NCBI RefSeq assembly: GCF_900091315.1
Contig: NZ_FLSP01000057.1
Location: forward strand, 1 to 55,268
Direction of reading: 5' to 3'
DNA length: 55,268 nt
Source: Streptomyces sp. DI166
GTDB taxonomy: Bacteria; Actinomycetota; Actinomycetes; Streptomycetales; Streptomycetaceae
Shown: piece by piece, positions 33,300-40,343 of the stretch
Position numbering within the stretch: the first letter of the stretch is position 1
Layout: every line of letters begins with the position of its first letter
Made by a program: the position numbers and the translations under genes
Notes under the pieces: model-generated
What the model was told of the DNA's origin: nothing
The model's database searches: none
The model's input: the letters and a program-made list of their open reading frames with translations, nothing else

Positions 33300-33494
33300 T
33301 CACTGACGACGGCTTCGAGCCACAGCGGCTCCAACAACGGCCATGACGCCCGCCAGCGCGAGAACGAGCACGGCGGTGACGCCGATGCGTACCCCTCCGG
33401 ACAGGTTCGTCGTGGCCATCACCGCTCCCACTGCGATCAGCGCACAGAGGCCGGCCACCGTCGAGGTGACGCCCAACTGGCTCCTACTGTTCAT
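33300..33494 (-). CDS. Small two-helix membrane protein
   Basis: 64 residues: STVAGLCALIAVGAVMAT and IGVTAVLVLALAGVMAVVGA form two transmembrane helices with a short Gly-rich loop and a basic tail (ARSRRQ). ATG 33494 has AGGAG 8 bases upstream, which supports expression. No family recognised. Confidence 0.55.
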   Translation of the reverse strand: MNSRSQLGVTSTVAGLCALIAVGAVMATTNLSGGVRIGVTAVLVLALAGVMAVVGAAVARSRRQ

Positions 33495-33589
33495 GCCTGC
33501 TGCTCCTCATCCACCGCTGAGACCACGGATAGACCACGGACAGCCGCGCAGCACACGCCCCGGCGCCGCCGCCGTAACCGCTGAACGAA

Positions 33590-33624
33590 AAAGCCCAGCT
33601 CAGAGTGACCCTGAGCTGGGCTTT
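33590..33624 (-). terminator. Rho-independent terminator of tRNA-Thr
   Basis: A 14-bp perfect stem (33590-33603 with 33611-33624) with a 7-base loop. Read on the minus strand it ends in gggcttttt, a run of five T. It lies just 3' of the tRNA gene, which reads toward it. Confidence 0.85.
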
Positions 33625-33631
33625 CGAATGG

Positions 33632-33705
33632 AGCCGCCTTCGGGATTCGAACCCGAGACCTACGCATTACGAGTGCGTTGCTCTGGCCATCTGAGCTAAG
33701 GCGGC
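33632..33705 (-). tRNA. tRNA-Thr (anticodon CGT)
   Basis: Minus-strand sequence begins GCCGCCTTAGCTCAGATGG and folds as a cloverleaf: acceptor GCCGCCT/AGGCGGC, D arm with AGCTCAG, anticodon arm CGCACTCGTAATGCG giving anticodon CGT, T arm GGGTTCGAATCCC. The discriminator base is T, usual for threonine tRNA. No CCA is encoded. The 3' end faces the accessory region, the orientation expected if it once served as an integration site. Confidence 0.95.
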
Positions 33706-33812
33706 GCGCTGTCCGCACTATGGTGCGATCAGCAACGTCGGTAAGTCTACACAGTTTCCGGGGGTGCTCCGCACCAGCCCCGACCCGTCCCGGGCGGGGC
33801 CGGTGGCAGGGG

Positions 33813-35426
33813 CTATGAGCAGCGCTTTTTGTCCGCAGGCGGGGTGCCGCGGAGCAGGTACGTGTTGATCGTGCGGTCGATGCAGTCGCTGCCCCGGCCG
33901 TACGCGGTGTGGCCGTCGCCCTCGTAGGTCAGGAGGCGGGCGGAGGAGAGCTGGGCGGCGAGGGCGCGGGCCCAGCGGTACGGGGTCGCCGGGTCGCGGG
34001 TGGTGCCGACCACCACGATCGGGGCCGCGCCCTCCGCCTTGATGCGGTGCGGCTCGCCCGTGGCCGCCACCGGCCAGTACGCGCAGGTCAGGGAGGCCCA
34101 GGCCAGGCCCTCGCCGAAGACCGGGGACGCCTTCTCGAAGGCGGGCAGGTCGGCCTCCACCTGCTCGGGGGTGTCGAAGGCCGACGGCAGGTCCAGGCAG
34201 TTCACGGCCGCGTTCGCGAACATCAGGTTCGAGTAACTGCCGTTCGCGTCCCGCTCGTAGTAGCTGTCCGCGAGGACCAGCAGGCCGGCGCCGTCGTTCT
34301 CCTCCATCGCCATGGTCAGCGCCTCGCGGAGCTGTGCCCAGGCCGCCTCGTCGTACATCGCCGCGATCACGCCGATCGTGGCGAGGGACTCGCCCAGCTT
34401 GCGGCCGTCCGCGTCGCCCGTGGGGATGGGCCGGGCGTCGAGTTCCTCGAAGAAGGCCTTCAGGTTGGGGCCCACCTTCTCGGCGTCCGTGCCCAGCGGG
34501 CAGTCCGGCTGCTGCACGCAGTCCCGCGCGAACGCCCGGAACGCCGTCTCAAACCCGGCCGTCTGGTCCAGGTTCAGCCGCCGGGCGGGCAGCGAGGGGT
34601 CCATCGCGCCGTCCAGGACCAGCCGCCCGGCCCGCTGCGGGAACAGCCCCGCGTACGTCGCACCGAGGAACGTGCCGTACGACGCCCCCACGTAGTGCAG
34701 CTTCTCGTCCCCCAGCACCGCGCGCAGGATGTCCATGTCCCGCGCCGCCTCGACGGTGGACACATGGCGCAGCAGCTCCGGCGAGTCCGCGCCGCAGCCC
34801 TCGGCGAAGGTCTTGAAGGCGTCCACCAGCTTGGACCGCTCGGCCCCGTCGTCGGGGGTGATGTCGGTCTGGGTGTACGCGTCCATCTGCGGCCCGGACA
34901 GGCATTCGATCGGTTCGCTGCGGGCGACGCCCCGCGGGTCGACGGCGACCATGTCGTAGCGGGCGCGCACCTCGGCCGGGTAGCCGATACCGGCGTACGC
35001 CTGGAGGTAGCCGATCGCCGAACCCCCCGGCCCGCCCGGGTTGACCAGCAGCGATCCGATCCGCTTGCCCGGTCCGGTGGCCTTCTTGCGGGCCACCGCC
35101 AGCCGCACGTCGCCCTTCTGCGGCTGCGCGTAGTCGACCGGCGCCTTGAGCGTGGCGCACTGGAACCCGGGGACTCCGCAGGCCCGCCACTTCAGCTCCT
35201 GGCTGTAGTACGGCGCCAGCGTGTCCGGGGTGGCCCGCGGCAGCGCGGCCAGCGCCGCCTCGGCCGCCGGGCTCGCCGCACTCGACGAGCCGCCGGGGGA
35301 GCATGCCGAGACCACCAGCGCGGCGACGGCGAGAAGGGCTCCCGCCGTCCGGGCTCTGCGGGTTCGGGCGTGCCGAGGGGTCCCGGTGCCGGGGGCGGGA
35401 GTCGGGTGGGGGCGCCTGATGTGCAT
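33813..35426 (-). CDS. Secreted lipoprotein alpha/beta hydrolase, tripeptidyl aminopeptidase-like
   Basis: 537 residues from ATG 35426. An Arg-rich start, hydrophobic AGALLAVAALVV and lipobox VSAC indicate a lipoprotein. VNPGGPGGSAIGYLQAYAG holds the oxyanion loop and YVGASYGTFLGATYAGLFP carries the catalytic Ser. YEGDGHTAYGRGSDC contains the His, and the C-terminal part matches the TAP-like domain. Relatives are SlpD/SlpE-type tripeptidyl aminopeptidases that process secreted peptides. An earlier in-frame GTG at 35477 would add residues before the signal peptide and is less likely. It begins the conserved chromosomal part of the window. Confidence 0.88.
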   Translation of the reverse strand: MHIRRPHPTPAPGTGTPRHARTRRARTAGALLAVAALVVSACSPGGSSSAASPAAEAALAALPRATPDTLAPYYSQELKWRACGVPGFQCATLKAPVDYAQPQKGDVRLAVARKKATGPGKRIGSLLVNPGGPGGSAIGYLQAYAGIGYPAEVRARYDMVAVDPRGVARSEPIECLSGPQMDAYTQTDITPDDGAERSKLVDAFKTFAEGCGADSPELLRHVSTVEAARDMDILRAVLGDEKLHYVGASYGTFLGATYAGLFPQRAGRLVLDGAMDPSLPARRLNLDQTAGFETAFRAFARDCVQQPDCPLGTDAEKVGPNLKAFFEELDARPIPTGDADGRKLGESLATIGVIAAMYDEAAWAQLREALTMAMEENDGAGLLVLADSYYERDANGSYSNLMFANAAVNCLDLPSAFDTPEQVEADLPAFEKASPVFGEGLAWASLTCAYWPVAATGEPHRIKAEGAAPIVVVGTTRDPATPYRWARALAAQLSSARLLTYEGDGHTAYGRGSDCIDRTINTYLLRGTPPADKKRCS

Positions 35427-35557
35427 CCAGCGAGCGTAACTCTGTGCAGCCGAATGGATGCCCTCCGTGCGGGTCACGGCTCGTACGGGTTACGCGGTCA
35501 ACCGCCCGCCCGTCACTTCACCCACCCGCCATTCCATGCATCCGCCACTGCCCCTGC

Positions 35558-36763
35558 TCAGCCCGCTCTCAGCGCCATCGTCATCGCCTCCACCGCCAGC
35601 AGCGGCGCCACATTGCGGTCCAGGGCGTCCCGGCAGGCCGCAATGGCCTCGATCCGGCGCAGCGTGGCCTCCGGGGTGCTGCTACGCGCCAGCCGGTCGA
35701 GGACGTCCTCGGCATCGGCGTTGGCGATGGCCACGCGGGAGCCGAGCTGGAGGGCGAGGACGTCGCGGTAGAAGGCGGTGAGGTCGGTCAGGGCGAGGTC
35801 GAGGCTGTCGCGCTGGGTGCGGGTGCGGCGGCGCTTCTGCTTGTCCTCCAGGTCCTTCATCACGCCCGCCGTGCCGCGCGGCAGCCGGCCGCCCTGCGCC
35901 GCGCCGAGCGCCGCCTTCAGCTCCTCGGTCTCCTTGCCGTCCATCTCCTCGGCGAGTTGCTTGGCGTCCTCGGCCGCCGCGTCCACCAGCTCCTGCGCGG
36001 CCCTCAGGCAGCCGCCGATCTCCTCCACGCGCAGCGGCAGCTTCAGCACCGCCGCTCTGCGCTCGCGGGCCGCCGGGTCGGTGGCCAGGCGGCGCGCCCG
36101 GTCGACGTGGCCCTGGGTGGCGCGGGCCGCCGCGGCGGCCACCTCGGGCTCGATGCCCTCGCGCCGTACGAGCATGTCGGCGATGGCGTCGACCGAGGGC
36201 GTACGCAGGTTCAGGTGGCGGCAGCGGGAGCGGATGGTGGGCAGGACGTCCTCGATGGAGGGGGCGCACAGCAGCCAGACCGTGCGCGGGGCCGGTTCCT
36301 CCACCGCCTTCAGGACGGCGTTGGCCGACTTCTCGTTCAGGCGCTCGGCGTCCTCGACGAGGATGACCTGCCAGCGGCCGTTGGCGGGCGAGGTGAACGA
36401 CTTGCGGACGGTGTCCCGCATGTCCTCGGCGAGGATCTGGGTGCCCACGGCCGCGACCGTGGTGACGTCGGCATGCGTGCCGACCAGCGCCGTATGACAG
36501 CCGTCGCAGAAGCCGCAGCCGGGCGCTCCGCCGAGGGCGCGGTCGGGGCTGACGCACTGCAGCGCGGCGGCGAAGGCACGCGCGGCCTGGGTGTGGCCGG
36601 CGCCGGGCGGGCCCGTGAACAGCCAGGCGTGCGTCATCTTCGACGCCTCCGGGGGCGGGGCATCCGCCGCGGCGGCGGTGACCAGGGCGTCGGCGTCCCG
36701 GGCAGCGGCGGCGAGCTGCTCGCTCACCTTCTCCTGCCCCACCAGGTCGTCCCACACGGTCAT
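35558..36763 (-). CDS. holB: DNA polymerase III subunit delta'
   Basis: 401 residues starting MTVWDDLVGQEKVSEQL. The clamp-loader AAA+ fold has AWLFTGPPGAGHTQAARAFA (Walker A Lys replaced by His, as delta' need not bind ATP), a zinc-finger CGFCDGCHTAL, VILVEDAERLNEKSANAVLK and APRTVWLLCAPSIEDVLPTI with SRC. Delta' helps open the sliding clamp. ATG 36763 was chosen over upstream in-frame starts because the conserved sequence begins there. It lies 146 bases after the thymidylate kinase gene, on the same strand, as in other Streptomyces. Confidence 0.95.
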   Translation of the reverse strand: MTVWDDLVGQEKVSEQLAAAARDADALVTAAAADAPPPEASKMTHAWLFTGPPGAGHTQAARAFAAALQCVSPDRALGGAPGCGFCDGCHTALVGTHADVTTVAAVGTQILAEDMRDTVRKSFTSPANGRWQVILVEDAERLNEKSANAVLKAVEEPAPRTVWLLCAPSIEDVLPTIRSRCRHLNLRTPSVDAIADMLVRREGIEPEVAAAAARATQGHVDRARRLATDPAARERRAAVLKLPLRVEEIGGCLRAAQELVDAAAEDAKQLAEEMDGKETEELKAALGAAQGGRLPRGTAGVMKDLEDKQKRRRTRTQRDSLDLALTDLTAFYRDVLALQLGSRVAIANADAEDVLDRLARSSTPEATLRRIEAIAACRDALDRNVAPLLAVEAMTMALRAG

Positions 36764-36909
36764 GACGTACGCCGCCCTTTCGTCCACGTGACGCGGTACG
36801 CCCTCCATTGTGGAGGGCCCCACTGACAACGACGGCGGCCCCGGTCAGGGCTGCCGTCCCAGCTGCCGGAAAAAGACCCAGCGGCGCCGTCCGAGCCGTC
36901 GGAAAAGGC

Positions 36910-39900
36910 TCAACGCCGTCCGCGCCCGCGCCCCTGCTCCTCGTCGCCGAAGCCGTCCTCCCGCGGGCCCAGCAGCTCGTCCGCGAGCGACGGCAGGTCG
37001 TCCAGCGGCGTCTCCTCGGCCCAGTCCGAGCGGGGCCGCCTGCGACGGCGGGACTTCGGCTCGGCGGCGGCCTGCTCGTCGACCTGGGGCAGCTCGCGGG
37101 TGCGCTCCTCGGCCCGCTCCGGCTGCGCCTCGTCGCGGAAGATCCCGGGCGGAACCCGGTCCGCGGGACTCCCGCCCCGTACCGGAGGCAGCACCGCGGT
37201 CTCGTCGGCAGCCCCCGGCTCCACGGGCGGCAGCACGGCGGTCTCGTCCGCGGCACCCGGCGGAACCGGCGGCAGCACGGCCGTCTCATCCGCGGCACCC
37301 GGCGCAACCGGCGGCAGCACCGCCGTCTCGTCCGCCGCCCCCGGCGCAACCGGCGGCAGCACCGCTGTCTCATCCACCGCCCCCGGCGCAGTCGGCGGCA
37401 GCGGCAGCTCCGCCGTCGTCTCCGCCTCCGAGGTGCCGGACGAGGCGGACGGGTCCTCCCGTCGCTCCTCCACCTTCCGCAGCACCGTCGTCCGATCCCC
37501 CCGCCGCGCGGCAGCGGCGTCCTCGGCCGTCACCACCGGCGTGGGCACCGTCTGCGCCTCGGGCGGCTCGGCCACCGGAGCCGGAGCCGTGGGCGCGGGC
37601 CCCGCCTCCGCCGCGGCGGCCGCACGCTCGGCGAGCCGGCGTGCCTCCTCCGCGCGGAGCAGGGCCTCCTCCGCCTTGCGCTGCTTCTCCAGGCGCCGCG
37701 CCTCGGCCTCGGCGCGCAGTCGGGCCTCCTCCTCGGCCTGCTTGCGGCGGCGTTCCTCCTCGGCCTTGCGGCGGGCCTCCTCCTCCGCGCGGGCCTTCTC
37801 CTCGGCCAGGAGCCGCTGACGCTCCTCCTCCGCGCGGCGGGCGGCCTCCTCGGCGCGCTGCCGGGCCTCCTCCGCCTGCCGTTCGGCCTCGCGGCGCTGC
37901 GCCTCCTCCAGCTCGCGGCGCTTGCGCTCCTCCTCCTCGGCGCGCAGCCGGGCGAGCTGCTCCTGGCGCTCGCGCTCCAGCCGCTCCTCCTCGGCCTTGC
38001 GGGCGGCCTCCTCCTCGGCCTTCCGGCGGGCCTCCTCCTCGGCCCGGCGCCGCGCCTCCTCCTGCTCCCGGATCTCCTGCTCCGACAGCGGCAGCACCTG
38101 GTCGAGCCGGTGCCGGACGACGGTGGTGACGGCCTCGGGCTCCTGGCCCGCGTCCACCACGAGGTAGCGGCCGGGGTCGGCGGCGGCCAGGGTGAGGAAA
38201 CCGGAGCGCACGCGCGCGTGGAACTCCGCGGGCTCCGACTCCAGCCGGTCCGGCGCCTCGGTGAAGCGTTCCCGCGCGGTCTGCGGGTCGACGTCCAGCA
38301 GCACCGTCAGATGCGGCACCAGGCCGTTGGTGGCCCAGCGGTTGATACGGGCGATCTCGGTGGGCGACAGGTCGCGGCCCGCGCCCTGGTAGGCCACCGA
38401 GGAGTCGATGTAACGGTCGGAGATGACCACCGCGCCGCGCTCCAGCGCGGGCCGGACCACGGTGTCGACGTGCTCGGCGCGGTCCGCCGCGTACAGCAGC
38501 GCCTCCGCGCGGTGGGACAGCCCGGCGCTGGAGACGTCCAGCAGGATCGAGCGCAGCCGCTTGCCGACCGGCGTCGCGCCCGGCTCGCGGGTCACGACGA
38601 CCTCGTGGCCCTTGCCCCGGATCCACTCGGCGAGCGCCTCGGCCTGGGTGGACTTGCCCGCGCCGTCGCCGCCCTCCAGGGCGATGAAGAAGCCGGTCGC
38701 GGCGGGCGCCTGCTCGGGGTCGTCGCCGCCGAGCAGCGCGTCGCGCAGATCGTGCCGCAGCGGCACCCCGGACCGGTCGTCGACCTTGGCCAGCACCAGC
38801 GCGGCCACCGGCAGCAGCAGGGCGCCGACCAGCATCAGCGTGAACGCGGCACCGCCGTGCGCGAACACGAACCGCCCGTTCTCCAGCCGGTGCGGGCCGA
38901 TCCCCGCGGCCACCAGCGGCGCGACCAGCGCGCCGAGCCCGACGAAGACCCGTACGACCGCGTGCAGATGCTCGGTGTTGCGCGGGCGGCGGAAGTCCTC
39001 GGTCTCCTGGTCCAGCAGGGTGTGGCCGGTGTTGGCGGCGATGCCCGCGGCGGCGCCCGCGAGGGCGAGGACCAGCAGCACGGTGGTGACGTCCGGGACC
39101 AGCCCGGCGGCCAGCAGCGCGATACCGGTGAGCGCGATGGCCAGCGCCAGCAGACGGCGCCGCGACAGCGACACCAGCACCTTGGGCGCCGTACGGATGC
39201 CGACGACGACCCCGCCGGTCAGCACCAGCACCATCAGGCCGTACAGCACCGGGCCGCCGCCCAGGTCCTTGGCGTGCAGCACCGCCACTGCGACGGAGGC
39301 CGACACCGCGCCCGCGACGGCCGCGCAGGCCGTGACCAGCAGCGGGATCGCGCCGGTGCGGCCCTTGTCGACGCCGGTGCCGGTCTTGGGGCGGCGCAGG
39401 CCCTCCAGCGGGGAACGCGCGCGTGGCGTGCGGGTGCCGGGCAGTTCCAGGAAGGTCACCACGGACAGGGACGCGGCGAACAGTCCGGCGGCGACGTAGG
39501 AGGCGAGCGCCGCCTGGTGCTCGCCGAACCAGTCGATGCCGGTGGCCAGCAGGTTGTTGCCCAGGGCCGCGACGACGAGCGCGGCGGCGCCGAGCGGGAT
39601 GGCCAGGAAGCCGGTGCGCAGCGACAGGCGGCGCAGCGCATCCATGTGGTCCGGCAGCGGCCGTACCGTCGCGCCCTCCAGGGGCGGGGCGGGCAGCAGC
39701 GCGGGCGCCGCGCTCTCCCGGCAGACCGTCCAGAAGCGCTCGGCGACCCCGGTGAGGAAGACGGTCACCAGGAGCAGCGCGAGCGCGTTCTCGGGCGTCC
39801 AGTCGATCCACAGCGGGGCGACGAGCAGCAGAGCGGCGCGTACGCCGTCCGCGCCGACCATGGTCCAGCGGCGGTCGAGCGGGCCCTCCTGGGAGGTCAG

Positions 39901-40218
39901 CGAGGTGAGCGGGCCGAGCAGGACGGCCCCGAACAGCAGCGTCGCCAGGATGCGGGTACCGAAGACCGTCGCCACTGCGAACGCCACGCCCCGGTAGCCG
40001 CCGCCGAACGAGCCCTCGGCGATGGCCGCCTGAAGCGCCAGCAGGACCAGGACGAGGAAGGCCAGTACGTCGCCGACGCCGCCGACGAGCTGTGCGCTCC
40101 ACAACCGCCTGAGCTGGGGTCGGCGCAGCAGCGCACGGACGGCGCGTTCGCGGGAGTCCGCCGCGAGGGCTTCGTCGGGGGCCGTGTGGGGGGCCGTTGG
40201 CTGCTCGGCACGCGTCAT
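36910..40218 (-). CDS. tmk: MFS-thymidylate kinase fusion with helical and repeat tail
   Basis: 1102 residues in four parts. Residues 1-500 are an MFS-like membrane region with some twelve helices. About 505-715 is dTMP kinase: FFIALEGGDGAGKSTQAEAL (P-loop), VTREPGATPVGKRLR, ISDRYIDSSVAYQGAGR. About 720-885 is an uninterrupted Glu/Arg/Ala-rich region (EEEARRKAEEE type), likely a coiled coil or single alpha helix. About 940-1010 has five near-identical 13-residue units (PGAADETAVLPPV type) before a basic, acidic tail. The kinase makes dTDP for DNA synthesis. The membrane fusion is, from memory, conserved in Streptomyces, and its purpose is unknown. Confidence 0.93.
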   Translation of the reverse strand: MTRAEQPTAPHTAPDEALAADSRERAVRALLRRPQLRRLWSAQLVGGVGDVLAFLVLVLLALQAAIAEGSFGGGYRGVAFAVATVFGTRILATLLFGAVLLGPLTSLTSQEGPLDRRWTMVGADGVRAALLLVAPLWIDWTPENALALLLVTVFLTGVAERFWTVCRESAAPALLPAPPLEGATVRPLPDHMDALRRLSLRTGFLAIPLGAAALVVAALGNNLLATGIDWFGEHQAALASYVAAGLFAASLSVVTFLELPGTRTPRARSPLEGLRRPKTGTGVDKGRTGAIPLLVTACAAVAGAVSASVAVAVLHAKDLGGGPVLYGLMVLVLTGGVVVGIRTAPKVLVSLSRRRLLALAIALTGIALLAAGLVPDVTTVLLVLALAGAAAGIAANTGHTLLDQETEDFRRPRNTEHLHAVVRVFVGLGALVAPLVAAGIGPHRLENGRFVFAHGGAAFTLMLVGALLLPVAALVLAKVDDRSGVPLRHDLRDALLGGDDPEQAPAATGFFIALEGGDGAGKSTQAEALAEWIRGKGHEVVVTREPGATPVGKRLRSILLDVSSAGLSHRAEALLYAADRAEHVDTVVRPALERGAVVISDRYIDSSVAYQGAGRDLSPTEIARINRWATNGLVPHLTVLLDVDPQTARERFTEAPDRLESEPAEFHARVRSGFLTLAAADPGRYLVVDAGQEPEAVTTVVRHRLDQVLPLSEQEIREQEEARRRAEEEARRKAEEEAARKAEEERLERERQEQLARLRAEEEERKRRELEEAQRREAERQAEEARQRAEEAARRAEEERQRLLAEEKARAEEEARRKAEEERRRKQAEEEARLRAEAEARRLEKQRKAEEALLRAEEARRLAERAAAAAEAGPAPTAPAPVAEPPEAQTVPTPVVTAEDAAAARRGDRTTVLRKVEERREDPSASSGTSEAETTAELPLPPTAPGAVDETAVLPPVAPGAADETAVLPPVAPGAADETAVLPPVPPGAADETAVLPPVEPGAADETAVLPPVRGGSPADRVPPGIFRDEAQPERAEERTRELPQVDEQAAAEPKSRRRRRPRSDWAEETPLDDLPSLADELLGPREDGFGDEEQGRGRGRR

Positions 40219-40249
40219 GCTTTCAGCCTATCGGCAGGCGCCGACAGCC

Positions 40250-40281
40250 CGGGGCGGGCGCCCGAACGTACGCCCGCCCCG
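40250..40281 (-). terminator. Hairpin downstream of topA
   Basis: cggggcgggcg (40250-40260) pairs perfectly with cgcccgccccg (40271-40281) across a 10-base loop, about 60 bases after the topA stop. No T-run follows. GC-rich stems without T-runs often act as terminators in Streptomyces. Confidence 0.5.
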
Positions 40282-40343
40282 ACACCAAAGAGTGATGCCG
40301 GGGCGTTCGTTTCGCGAAGCGGGGGCCTGAAGGAGCCGGTCCG

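Noticed and set aside
33632..33705. Flanking att repeats of an integrated element
   Set aside because: No second copy of the tRNA 3' end and no integrase were found within the window.
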